Assembly (NCBI GenBank): GCA_016841605.1
Contig: JAENYV010000007.1
Coordinates: forward strand, 62,001 to 126,000
Reading direction: 5' to 3'
DNA: 64,000 nt
DNA from: Dethiobacter alkaliphilus
Lineage (GTDB): Bacteria; Bacillota; Dethiobacteria; DTU022; UBA8154
Part shown: in pieces, positions 49,913 through 58,045 of the stretch
Numbering within the stretch: position 1 is the first letter of the stretch
Layout of the letters: each line of letters begins with the position of its first letter
Made by a program: the position numbers and the translations under genes
Notes under the pieces: generated by a model
The model's input: only the letters and a program-made list of their open reading frames with translations
Told to the model about the DNA's origin: nothing
The model's database searches: none

Positions 49913-50227
49913 ATTAATACTACAGCAAAAAGTTGCTTTACTCTTATCTTTTGCATACACCAGGCGCTCGGGTGAAATGCCGGGCAAGGTGCGACTTTTC
50001 CCGGCCGTGCAAAGTCCCGGCGAAGCGCAGACCGAAAGCTTACCCTGCAGACAGGACGTCTGCAGCCGGCTCGCTGCCATGGAGGCAGCTTGCCGGGTAG
50101 GTAAGCGAAGGGCTAAGAAGAACCGCAGGACTTGCAGGCAGGAAACCAGAGCACCGGTCCGGCGCTTTGCCCGAGCGACCGCAAACCGTCTCCATGGCAC
50201 GCTAATTACTAGTTTCCGTTGTAGGGT
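49913..50227. mobile_element. GC-rich structured insert, MITE-like
   Basis: About 310 bases present only in copy 1 of the duplication. TTAAT flanks both sides (49916 and 50227 regions), the ends carry CTACA and TGTAG, and the interior is GC-rich with strong inverted repeats (GCCGGG...CCCGGC; GCTGCC...GGCAGC). No convincing ORF. Fits a small non-autonomous element or structured RNA; unverified. Confidence 0.4.
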
Positions 50228-50307
50228 TAATCTCTCTCCGGCAGCCCCGTCATCCTAATATGCAGGTAAAAGGGGAAATTATGGCGAATTATTATAAGGT
50301 GAAGGAC

Positions 50308-50358
50308 ATGAAGAAGAAGAAGAAGAAGAAGAAGAAGAAGAAGAAGAAAACGGAATAG
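50308..50358 (+). repeat. (AAG)12 microsatellite encoding a poly-Lys mini-ORF
   Basis: An ATG after AAGGTGAAGG opens Met, 13 Lys, Thr, Glu and TAG, consisting of 12 AAG units (50311-50346). It ends eight bases before the aminotransferase start and in another frame. Length change would not alter reading frame of the gene, so any effect would be on translation or spacing. Confidence 0.6.
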
Positions 50359-50365
50359 AACGGGG

Positions 50366-51544
50366 TTGTTTGTACTGCTGGAAAAAAAAGAAGCGGGATG
50401 TGCCGATAGGACCAAGCAGGTAAACTCTTTCCTAGTGATGGATATACTGGAAAAAGCACAGAAAATGGAAGCACGGGGCGAAGATATCATTCACTTGGAA
50501 ATTGGGGAACCTGATTTTGACACCCCCCAGCCAGTGAAGGAAGCTGCCATGCAAGCATTGATCGCGGGAGATACCCATTATACCCATAGTCTGGGCAAAT
50601 TGGCATTGCGTGAAGCTATTGCCGGCTTTTACAAGCGTAAATACGGGGTTGAATTGTCTCCGGAGCAAATTATCGTTACATCCGGCTCTTCTCCCGGGAT
50701 GTTGCTCATCTTTTCTGTGTTGGTAGAACGTGAAGATGAGATAATACTTCCTGACCCGCACTACGCCTGCTACCCCAATTTTATCCGCTTTCTCGAGGGT
50801 AAGCCTGTTTATATTCCGGTATGGGGAGAGTACGGCTTCAAATACCGGCCTGATGATATAAAAAAAGCAATCAACGCCAAGACAGCATTCCTGATGCTCA
50901 ATTCCCCGGCCAATCCCACTGGTTCTGTCTATAACAGCCGCGAGCTGCAAGAGTTAGCGGCGCTCGACCGGATGATCGTTTCCGACGAGATCTACGCGGG
51001 GCTTGTTTACGGGGAAGAGCAGCATACCATTCTGGAATATACAAAGAAGGCCTTTGTCATCGGCGGCTTCTCCAAGGTTTATGCCATGACCGGATGGCGC
51101 CTGGGTTATGTAATCGCACCGCCGGAATATATCCGTGTCATGCAAAAGCTCCAGCAAAACCTCTTTATCTGTGCCGCATCCTTTGCCCAAGAGGCTGCTG
51201 TTACTGCTTTGAACTGTTGCGATCGGCATGTAAATTCCATGTTGGAAGTTTACGACCGCCGCCGCCACTATTTGTTGGAGCGTTTGAAAAAAGCAGGTAT
51301 TGCACCGCCCGTGGACCCCAAAGGAGCCTTTTATGTGCTGGCTGATATAAGCAAATATACTGCAGATTCCCTGGCTTTTGCCTTTGAAATTCTGGAAGAA
51401 GCAAAGGTTGCCGTAACCCCGGGGATAGATTTCGGTCAAAACGGGGAAGGCTACCTGCGGCTCTCCTATGCCAACTCCCTGAAAAATATTGAGGAAGGAA
51501 TGAACCGTTTGGAATCTTACCTGGAGAATCGACTGAAGTCCTAA
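50366..51544 (+). CDS. PLP-dependent class I/II aminotransferase
   Basis: A 392-residue fold-type I aminotransferase of the aspartate-transaminase Igamma group. VMDILEKAQKMEARGEDIIH then LEIGEPDFDTP at the N-terminus, NSPANPTGSVY (about 178), IVSDEIYAGLVYG (about 210), the PLP-lysine region GGFSKVYAMTGWRLGY (Lys about 237) and the C-terminal LRLSYANS Arg are present. TTG start. The substrate cannot be set. It lies between the two copies of the duplication and looks foreign to the pilus locus. Confidence 0.88.
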   Translation: MFVLLEKKEAGCADRTKQVNSFLVMDILEKAQKMEARGEDIIHLEIGEPDFDTPQPVKEAAMQALIAGDTHYTHSLGKLALREAIAGFYKRKYGVELSPEQIIVTSGSSPGMLLIFSVLVEREDEIILPDPHYACYPNFIRFLEGKPVYIPVWGEYGFKYRPDDIKKAINAKTAFLMLNSPANPTGSVYNSRELQELAALDRMIVSDEIYAGLVYGEEQHTILEYTKKAFVIGGFSKVYAMTGWRLGYVIAPPEYIRVMQKLQQNLFICAASFAQEAAVTALNCCDRHVNSMLEVYDRRRHYLLERLKKAGIAPPVDPKGAFYVLADISKYTADSLAFAFEILEEAKVAVTPGIDFGQNGEGYLRLSYANSLKNIEEGMNRLESYLENRLKS

Positions 51545-51551
51545 TAATACT

Positions 51552-51578
51552 TATAGCTGGTTTTTTGCAAACCGCCTT
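51552..51578. repeat. 27-bp fragment of mazF
   Basis: TATAGCTGGTTTTTTGCAAA plus CCGCCTT is identical to 48173-48199 inside mazF. It lies just before duplication copy 2, showing that the duplicated block once reached into mazF and later lost about 0.6 kb. Confidence 0.85.
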
Positions 51579-51681
51579 ATTCAAATTTTCGCAAAATGGG
51601 TCGGACGCCTTGTTTTTTATTTTCCGTTAATTTATAATGTTCTTAGAAAGAAGAATCGGCCTTTGAGAGAAGGTGACCTCT

Positions 51682-52298
51682 TTGGTTCAGGAAGTTAAAG
51701 AAAAAGTAAGCTCTTTAGAGAAAACCTTGGAAGATTTTATTAGGCATACCAATTTAGGCTTTGCTAAGGTACAAAATGCTTCGATTGAACAAAAGCAATC
51801 GATGGACGATTTTAAAGAAGAGATGCGTTTGGCCGATATGCAGAACTTCAAAGTAGAACTGAATAAGAGATGGGGTGAACTTGCCAACCGCCTGGGGACG
51901 TTGGCCTAGGACTTTGTTTCCCCTAATATTCCCTTTATCGCCCAAAAATACTTTCAATGCCCGGAAGAGGCGGAACTTTTTATGGTGCGCTGCAAAAAAA
52001 GACACAGCAAAGAAAAAGCAAAGCGCCGGGAGTTTGATATCATTGCCTTTTATGAGGATAAAGTCATTTTGAATGAGACAAAATCGATTCCCCGTCAGCA
52101 ATATATTGATGCTTTTGCCGAGTTTTTGTTTGAATATTTTCAGGAGTACAGCGGCAGGGAACTTATACCCATTTTTGCCGCCTTTACGTTGATAAGCAAA
52201 CTGTGGAATATGCGACACGAAAAGGTATTTATGTGCTGGCAATAAAAGGTGATAGCATAGATTTGCTTAATTACAGCCAGTTAAAAGACTCCGTATAA
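51682..52298 (+). pseudogene. Degenerate copy of the coiled-coil/PD-(D/E)XK gene
   Basis: The same start and coiled coil as 48871, but most 17-residue repeats are missing. A TAG (51907-51909) replaces GAG in LGTLAED. After the stop the nuclease domain continues (EFDIIAFYEDKVILNETKSI), then loses nine bases (PQF) and one further base near IFAAFTL, shifting the frame. It ends at TAA 52296-52298. Clearly inactivated. Confidence 0.85.
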
Positions 52299-52396
52299 AA
52301 TACAAAAAAAAGTAGATTTAAGAAGAAAGTCACAATAAGCTTACAAAAATTGGCAAAGTAAAAATCCGCATAATGTTTCCGTTAACAAAAGCCAAG

Positions 52397-52446
52397 CTCC
52401 GCAGGTACAAAACGTTTTACGTTCACCTGCGGTGTTTTTCTTTTTC
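52397..52446 (+). terminator. Terminator after the pseudogene, copy 2
   Basis: CCGCAGGT/ACCTGCGG hairpin followed by TGTTTTTCTTTTTC, as in copy 1. Confidence 0.7.
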
Positions 52447-52617
52447 TACAAAGAGTTTTACAGCGGTTGGAGGGGCAGAGGAGAGGGCTAAAGACACAAT
52501 GTAAAAATGAGGCATAAAATTTGAATTTTAATCTCTCCCCGGCAGCCCCGTCATCCTAATATATGGCGAATTATTACAGGGTGTATATTTCTTTCAAGGT
52601 TAGAAGGAGTTTACAGG

Positions 52618-53328
52618 ATGGCGTATAATCCAAACAATCCCATTATTGTTCAAGGGGATAAAACCATACTCGTGGAAGTGAATAATGATTTATACGAAGA
52701 AGTGAGGAATGAGGTAGGCCGCTTTGCCGAATTAGAGAAAAGTCCGGAATACATGCATACCTATCGCATCTCTTTCCTGTCCTTGTGGAATGCTGCCTCC
52801 AGCGGCATAGACGCAAAAGAAATTGTATCTGAAGAGCCTGAAAAAGAAATGGAATTTTCCGGGATACTCATTCAGCCCAACTATGAAGTGGTCGTTGCTG
52901 CAGGTGGGATGCAGGAGGTGCATACGCTGTATCTGGACAGGTTTGCGGAAAAGGTATCCGGGGGCGTGGTTAATGTGTACAAGCTATCCTTTAAGGCAGT
53001 AGCGAGCGCTCTGGATCAGAGTATACCTGTTCAGGAGTTAATTGATTATTTTCTGGAATTCAGCGTTAATCCTCTTCCGGAGAACGTCCTTTTAACCCTT
53101 CAGGAATGGGAGAGGGACAGCAAGAAAATTCGCATCAGAACCGTGACTATTCTTGATATGGATGATCAATATTTATTGGAGGAACTTAAGAGCTATAAAA
53201 CAATCCGCAATTATATTCGCAGCGACCTTCATTATGTGCTCGAAATCGATGAAAAATCGGCCAAAAAGCTGAAGAGAGAAATTGAAAAAAAGAATCGCTT
53301 TTGTCTGATGGAACCTACCGGAAAATAA
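52618..53328 (+). CDS. Orphan XPB/Ssl2 N-terminal-domain-like protein
   Basis: A 236-residue protein. Residues 5-60 (NPNNPIIVQGDKTILVEVNN then LEKSPEYMHTYRISFLSLWN) resemble the N-terminus of bacterial XPB-type repair helicases. Residues about 78-190 (GILIQPNYEVVVAAGGMQEV ... YKLSFKAVASALDQSIPVQE ... NPLPENVLLTLQEWERDSKK) resemble the Helicase_C_3/XPB-N domain. No helicase motor domains follow. Good AGAAGGAG site. It could be a regulatory remnant of a repair system; function unknown. Confidence 0.6.
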   Translation: MAYNPNNPIIVQGDKTILVEVNNDLYEEVRNEVGRFAELEKSPEYMHTYRISFLSLWNAASSGIDAKEIVSEEPEKEMEFSGILIQPNYEVVVAAGGMQEVHTLYLDRFAEKVSGGVVNVYKLSFKAVASALDQSIPVQELIDYFLEFSVNPLPENVLLTLQEWERDSKKIRIRTVTILDMDDQYLLEELKSYKTIRNYIRSDLHYVLEIDEKSAKKLKREIEKKNRFCLMEPTGK

Positions 53329-53566
53329 GGCCAATTTACAGGAGGGAAGAGATGTCATTTACAAATGTTTAGCTAAAGATAGTTGATGACTTTCAAAAAT
53401 TTTGTAGTTTTATAGAAACTGAAAAACCGGTTTATCACCAAAAAGGATTTTTTTAAAGGCATTCGAAAAAAATACAAAATATTTGTCTTCCAAACAATTC
53501 CTTTCTAGGATATAATAAGGTTAGAGGAATATAACCATCTAAAAGAAGGAAAGGGGTGAGGGAGTA
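53329..53566 (+). other. Leader region before the second pilus block
   Basis: Contains CAGGAGGGAAGAG and an ATG opening only MSFTNV before a stop (53352-53372), possibly a gene remnant, then AT-rich DNA with the promoter at 53488-53516. Confidence 0.4.
53488..53516 (+). promoter_or_regulatory. Candidate promoter of the second pilus block
   Basis: TTCCAA, 17 bp, TATAAT, about 50 bases before the pilX-like ATG. The -10 is perfect, the -35 weak. Confidence 0.5.
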
Positions 53567-54979
53567 ATGTTTTTCAAAAATGAAAAAGGTATTGCGATGG
53601 GAATGGCAATTATTATTGGCCTTGTAATAACGGTGTCAGGAATAGTCCTGTGGCAGGTCAGTACCAATGATACTCTCCAGGTGGAAAGGGACGAAAACAG
53701 CACCCAAGCCTTTTTTTATGCAAAATCAGGTGTGGAGTTGGCCGTAGGCCTGTTGCAAGATGATCCGGATTACCTTGCTCATGGTGAAGAAGCATCTTTT
53801 TACGGGAACCTGGATGAGCCGACATATTCTAGTACTGAGACCGATGATTACAACATATATTTTGAAATAGAGAGAGATAATAACGATTATTTTATCAGAT
53901 CAACGGGTATTGTGCGCGTCGGCAGTGCACAGGGAGCACAAGCGGCGGCAAATTCGTTAGGCTTTGTTATTAATATGCAACAACTTGAGGAAAGCGTTGG
54001 TATGGGCGGCGGAGGCGGTGGAGGCGGACAGATACCGCCCCTGGATATGATTTTTTCCTTAGGAGATATTGAGTTAACGGGCAGTTCGCAAATTGTCGGA
54101 AATACGGGAACCAACTCCGTAGCGGAGGATAGTGTTGTTTTAGCATGGTCCACCGTCATAAACGGTTTGCTTTCCATTGGGCCGGGAGGAGATCCGGCCA
54201 CTGTTATTGATACCAGAAACTATGCGGGCAATTTGCCGCAAGGCACTGCGGCCTTACCCTCTGCCCGCTCCTACCCCATGCCGGAGTTCCCGGAGTTTCC
54301 GGATCTTCCGTTTCAAGGATTTATGGATGCCGGTTGGTGGCCCATACCTCCCGGTGGACATAGAATAAGTGAAACCGGCACATATTCGTATATTAATGTA
54401 CAAAATGAACTAACCATTGATATTGGCGATGAAGATCTGTTAATTAGAACCGAAAGCCTGAGTGTTACAGGTAGTGGAAAAATAAAACTCAATAAGACGG
54501 GATCCGGGCGCTTAATTTTGTATGTTGATAATACTTTTAATATAAACGGTAGCAGCACAATTAATCAAAATGGTAACTATAATGATGTTATTATGTATTA
54601 TGCCGGAAGTGGAAATCCATCAATTGATGGCAGCACGAAATACGTGGGTTCTATCTATGCAGTTAATTCGAACTTTACCGTCGCCGGTTCAGGCGGTGTA
54701 ACCGGACATATTGTAACGGGAGGCACTACTGTTAATGTAACCGGTAATGCAGAGGCTAATGTCAGGGCGGTTTATGCCCCCAATGCTGTTTTAACTGTAA
54801 GCGGCAGCAGCCGCATCAGGGGTGCGGTTGTAGCACAGAGCATTAACGTCTTGGGCAACTCAAGAATTTTCTATGATGATTCTTTAAACTTGGAATTTTT
54901 CCAACTCCTCGATTGGGGTTCGGGAGAAGCTGGAGAGCCGGCAGATTGGCGGGCCATCGGCCAGTGGCAAAGGTTGTAA
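53567..54979 (+). CDS. PilX-like minor pilus protein with beta-solenoid head
   Basis: A 470-residue protein. The N-terminus (EKGIAMGMAIIIGLVITVSG then FFYAKSGVELAVGLL) is of the PilX type, with a pilin-like helix but no G^FTLxE. A poly-Gly tract (about 146-153: GGGGGGGG) leads to a repetitive beta region (about 285-440: SLSVTGSGKIKLNKTGSGRL, TVAGSGGVTGHIVTGGTTVN) like polymer-forming solenoid heads. It would sit at the pilus tip and may act as adhesin; inferred. Confidence 0.75.
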   Translation: MFFKNEKGIAMGMAIIIGLVITVSGIVLWQVSTNDTLQVERDENSTQAFFYAKSGVELAVGLLQDDPDYLAHGEEASFYGNLDEPTYSSTETDDYNIYFEIERDNNDYFIRSTGIVRVGSAQGAQAAANSLGFVINMQQLEESVGMGGGGGGGGQIPPLDMIFSLGDIELTGSSQIVGNTGTNSVAEDSVVLAWSTVINGLLSIGPGGDPATVIDTRNYAGNLPQGTAALPSARSYPMPEFPEFPDLPFQGFMDAGWWPIPPGGHRISETGTYSYINVQNELTIDIGDEDLLIRTESLSVTGSGKIKLNKTGSGRLILYVDNTFNINGSSTINQNGNYNDVIMYYAGSGNPSIDGSTKYVGSIYAVNSNFTVAGSGGVTGHIVTGGTTVNVTGNAEANVRAVYAPNAVLTVSGSSRIRGAVVAQSINVLGNSRIFYDDSLNLEFFQLLDWGSGEAGEPADWRAIGQWQRL

Positions 54980-54984
54980 GGAAT

Positions 54985-55416
54985 ATGCGCAGATATAATT
55001 TTTTTAATTCGGAAAAAGGCCTGACCCTTGTGGAAGTACTTGTTGCCATGGCTATTCTCTCCATAGTTGTCGTGGCCTTTACTCAGCTTATGGGGTGGAG
55101 TTTTACCAATATCTTTATTCAGGGTAATAAAAGCAAGGCTACGGCTGCTGCTGCTGAAAAGATAGATTTTCTTACCTACGTTATTTCTACTTCCGACACG
55201 CCCGAGGATGTTATGGAGAGTGACGAAGAATGGGTCGCTCAGTTTGATGATCTGTTTGATATGGAACTCCCCGGGGAACGACGATTTTACTACGAGGCGG
55301 TTGAGAATTCATTAGACGAAACTATTGTTGATGGTTATAACGTGACAGTTGTTGTTTATTACCAGGATTATAGATTTCATGTCCTTTTTGAGCAATTTAT
55401 AGACAAGAAAGATTAA
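54985..55416 (+). CDS. Minor prepilin, PilV/GspI-like
   Basis: A 143-residue prepilin: MRRYNFFNSEKG cut before LTLVEVLVAMAILSIVVVAF with Glu5. The head contains LFDMELPGERRFYYEAVENS. The ORF track starts in the preceding gene; the ATG at 54985 after GTAAGGAAT is the proper start. Leu rather than Phe at +1 is accepted by prepilin peptidases. Confidence 0.82.
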   Translation: MRRYNFFNSEKGLTLVEVLVAMAILSIVVVAFTQLMGWSFTNIFIQGNKSKATAAAAEKIDFLTYVISTSDTPEDVMESDEEWVAQFDDLFDMELPGERRFYYEAVENSLDETIVDGYNVTVVVYYQDYRFHVLFEQFIDKKD

Positions 55417-55418
55417 TA

Positions 55419-55928
55419 ATGAAACAATTAAGCTTGCTTCAGGATAAAAAAGGGTTGACCATTATAGAATTGCTCATCGCTTCCGCCATACTGCTTATGG
55501 TGCTGGCGGTGAGTTATACTTTTTATAGTTATGCCGCCCGCTCTTCCGCTGGTGCCTCCATGCAGTCGGATATGCAGCAAAATGTGCGCCTGGCGAAAGC
55601 CCTGATTGAGAATGAAATTAAAATTGCCTCTTATGTTAAAGTAGGAGCGCCGGCAGATCCGGAAAATTATCATAAAATATACTTGGAAAACGATAAGATC
55701 ATGATCCGCCATCAAGGAGAGACTGAAGAAGACCTTTTGCGCGACCTTTCCGACAATATTGCCATGAATCAGTCTTTTACCGTATGCGGAGATTCTTTTA
55801 TTGAGATTATGGTTGCTGCCGGTGATGGAGAAAATAACTACGATATAACTTCGCAAATTTTAATTCTAACGAGAAATATTGATAACGCTGACGGTGATTC
55901 GGACACCGAAATTTACTATTCAGATTAA
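55419..55928 (+). CDS. Minor prepilin, PilW/GspJ-like
   Basis: A 169-residue prepilin: MKQLSLLQDKKG cut before LTIIELLIASAILLMVLAVS, then MQQNVRLAKALIENEIKIAS typical of PilW/GspJ. It starts two bases after the previous stop. Forms the tip-initiating minor pilin set with its neighbours. Confidence 0.82.
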   Translation: MKQLSLLQDKKGLTIIELLIASAILLMVLAVSYTFYSYAARSSAGASMQSDMQQNVRLAKALIENEIKIASYVKVGAPADPENYHKIYLENDKIMIRHQGETEEDLLRDLSDNIAMNQSFTVCGDSFIEIMVAAGDGENNYDITSQILILTRNIDNADGDSDTEIYYSD

Positions 55929-55972
55929 AGGAGCACCACGTAACTGCTTGCTCGTTGGCCTTTTCCGAATCC

Positions 55973-56026
55973 AACCCCCTGCAAATTGAGTCTGACACGA
56001 CTCAATTTGCAGGGGGTTTCTTTTTG
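55973..56026. terminator. Strong terminator with 20-bp stem
   Basis: AACCCCCTGCAAATTGAGTC and GACTCAATTTGCAGGGGGTT are perfectly complementary around TGACAC, followed by TCTTTTT. One of the longest hairpins in the window. Confidence 0.85.
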
Positions 56027-56229
56027 GCTCTTTATCTCTTTGCTCCTTCTCCTCTGATGACTTTAACTTTAACGAAACATAGAACTTTCCGATCTTTAGA
56101 CATGTTATGAATGCTTGCTTTGCCAATTTACATAACTCAACGGCAATAAGTGAAAAATAACCGGTAAGCTTTTCTGTTTTATCCGGAACATTGTAAATAA
56201 TAAAGGAGCATTTAGAAGAACTGTGAAAG
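56027..56229. other. Spacer without recognisable gene
   Basis: About 200 AT-rich bases after the terminator. No ORF fits; it presumably carries the promoter of the 109-residue membrane protein. Confidence 0.35.
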
Positions 56230-56559
56230 ATGGAAAAAAATACGCTAAGTTTACAGCAAACCGCTACTTTGCGGTTTTTACTTGTGGGGGTCGCTGTCTT
56301 CAATCTGCTTGATTATCTGTTGACTCATTTTTTCTTGCAAGCAGGTTTCAGAGAGTTTAACCCCATTATAAGTCCCCTTGTTCATACACCATATTTCCCT
56401 TTCTTGAAGCTGGTTATTATTCCGCTGTTTTTATGCTTTATCTGGCAGGTTCGACAAAGCTTGAATTGCAGGAGATTAATGTTTTACGCCCGGATTCTCT
56501 TCGGTGCTTACCTGCTGCTTATGGTCTATTTTTCTTATAATCTATCTTTACTTCGCTAG
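56230..56559 (+). CDS. DUF5658-like membrane protein
   Basis: A 109-residue protein with three TM segments (about 14-36, 52-69, 82-105). LLVGVAVFNLLDYLLTHFFL then REFNPIISPLVH matches the small DUF5658 family (NLxDxxxT...ExNP). Function unknown; often next to envelope genes. Confidence 0.7.
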   Translation: MEKNTLSLQQTATLRFLLVGVAVFNLLDYLLTHFFLQAGFREFNPIISPLVHTPYFPFLKLVIIPLFLCFIWQVRQSLNCRRLMFYARILFGAYLLLMVYFSYNLSLLR

Positions 56560-56598
56560 TAAATTTAGTTTTGTAAATTGGATATGTCAAATTGGATA

Positions 56599-56627
56599 TT
56601 GACAATAAATTTGCTGTTCATTATACT
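56599..56627 (+). promoter_or_regulatory. Promoter of pilT2
   Basis: TTGACA, 17 bp, TATACT: near-consensus sigma-A promoter about 125 bases before the pilT2 start. The long leader may hold regulation. Confidence 0.75.
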
Positions 56628-56751
56628 CAAAGTGCCATATAATGTAATGAAATTTTTGTGCAGTGTGTTCCATTACATATTACATTAAAGTTGCCTGGCA
56701 CAAATTAAATGATTTCGTGACCAGGTTTTTGCTTTAAAGGAGTGAGCAGCA

Positions 56752-57825
56752 ATCGACATCAATTTTTTTTTACATCAAGCAGTTCAACGAAGTGCTTCAG
56801 ACGTCCACATTACAGCGGGCGCCCCTCCGACACTACGAATCGACGGCGACCTGGTTCCCCTGGATGAACCCCCATTGCAACCGGACAATACGCGGCAATT
56901 GGCCAAGCAGATTCTGTCTAAAGAACAGTTCGACCTTTTTGAGAACAAGGGGGAAATTGATTTTTCATACAATGGAGCGGAAGTGGGAAGCTTTCGTGTA
57001 AATGTTTATTACCAGCGAGGTGCTGTGGGGCTGGCGATGAGAGTGGTGAGCAAACAGATACCTTCTCTTCTCTCCCTGGGATTACCGGAAACAGTAGCAA
57101 CCCTTGCCCGGCGCACCCGGGGTTTAATTCTGGTGACCGGTCCTGCGGGGAGCGGCAAGTCCACAACGATTGCAGCCATGCTTAACCTTATTAACGAAGA
57201 GACGGCCTGCCATATCATTACACTGGAAGATCCTATCGAATACCTGCATGTACATAAAAAAAGTATTATCAATCAACGGGAGATCGGCAGCGACAGTAAA
57301 ACATTTCCCGGCGCCCTGCGGGCGGCCCTGCGTCAGGATCCCGATGTTATTATGGTGGGGGAGATGCGGGATCTGGAAACTATCTCCATCGCTATTACTG
57401 CTGCGGAAACAGGACACCTGGTGCTGGCGACTTTGCATACTGTGAGTGCCCCGCAAGCAATAGAACGTATTATTGATGTTTTCCCTCCCAATCAGCAGCA
57501 ACAGGTACGTGTACAGCTTTCGGGGACACTGGCCGGTGTAATCTCACAGCGGTTGTTGCGCCGCAGGGATGAAAAGGGAAGAGTAGTAGCTTTGGAAATT
57601 TTAATCAGCACTCCGGCAGTTCGCAACCTCATGCGAGAGAGCAAACTGCACCAGCTTTATTCAGTCATGCAGACCGGCACCCGGTTTGGTATGCAGACAC
57701 TTGACAGGGCTCTTCAGGAGCTTTATAAAGACAATTTGATCAACGCTGAGGAAATCAGGAAACATGCCGCGGACCTGGATGCCATGGAGCGTTTTCTGCA
57801 GCAAAACGGTGCAGATAGTCCCTGA
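56752..57825 (+). CDS. pilT: Type IV pilus retraction ATPase PilT (copy 2), apparent ATC start
   Basis: A PilT of about 357 residues. The ORF track begins at an internal TTG (56875) and misses the N-terminus. In frame from ATC at 56752 the protein reads IDINFFLHQAVQRSASDVHI then TAGAPPTLRIDGDLVPLDEP, the conserved PilT start; an in-frame TGA stands three codons upstream and there is no ATG, GTG or TTG in between. AAAGGAG lies nine bases before the ATC. Walker A GPAGSGKST, EDPIEYLH, Walker B DPDVIMVGEMRD and HLVLATLHT are intact. Confidence 0.85.
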   Translation: MDINFFLHQAVQRSASDVHITAGAPPTLRIDGDLVPLDEPPLQPDNTRQLAKQILSKEQFDLFENKGEIDFSYNGAEVGSFRVNVYYQRGAVGLAMRVVSKQIPSLLSLGLPETVATLARRTRGLILVTGPAGSGKSTTIAAMLNLINEETACHIITLEDPIEYLHVHKKSIINQREIGSDSKTFPGALRAALRQDPDVIMVGEMRDLETISIAITAAETGHLVLATLHTVSAPQAIERIIDVFPPNQQQQVRVQLSGTLAGVISQRLLRRRDEKGRVVALEILISTPAVRNLMRESKLHQLYSVMQTGTRFGMQTLDRALQELYKDNLINAEEIRKHAADLDAMERFLQQNGADSP

Positions 57826-58045
57826 TAAGGGAGCATCTGCCAAAACACAATATTTTTTTTAATTATTTTGTTTTTTTCCATCAGGGTAATACTATAGAAT
57901 AAGTAACCTTTCAAGTAACCTTTCGCTGTAATGATAGTACAAAATTTTTCAAAATAAATAGCAAGTTGGCAGGAAAATTCACCCTATCAGGCGAATTTTT
58001 TCCTTTATAGTAGAAAGATGGAGAGATAGAGGAGGCAGCTCATTC
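57826..58045 (+). other. Intergenic region before the MBL gene
   Basis: No ORF. Contains GGCAGGAAAATTCACCCTATCAGGCGAATTTTT (57968-58000), whose arms GGAAAATTC/GAATTTTTTCC can pair; a similar motif occurs at 620-647. AGGAGGCAG provides the ribosome site of the next gene. Confidence 0.4.

Larger units (their letters stand above)
48795..50300. repeat. Segmental duplication, copy 1
   Basis: This stretch matches 51606-52580 nearly base for base at its start (CGCCTTGTTTTTTATTTTCC onward for more than 150 bases) and more loosely through the nuclease-like gene, the CCGCAGGT terminator and the CGGCAGCCCCGTCATCCTAATAT segment. Copy 1 has extra coiled-coil repeats and a GC-rich insert (about 49913-50227) that copy 2 lacks. 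Confidence 0.85.
51606..52580. repeat. Segmental duplication, copy 2 (degenerate)
   Basis: Partner of 48795-50300. It is shorter because most 17-residue coiled-coil repeats, the GC-rich insert and a small segment near the end are absent. Confidence 0.85.

Noticed and set aside
50308-50358. Phase-variable switch by the (AAG)12 repeat
   Set aside because: Units of three cannot shift a frame, and the repeat is not in frame with the aminotransferase gene.
53329-53380. Small gene MSFTNV after the XPB-N-like protein
   Set aside because: Only six codons follow the ATG; listed as a possible remnant within the leader region.
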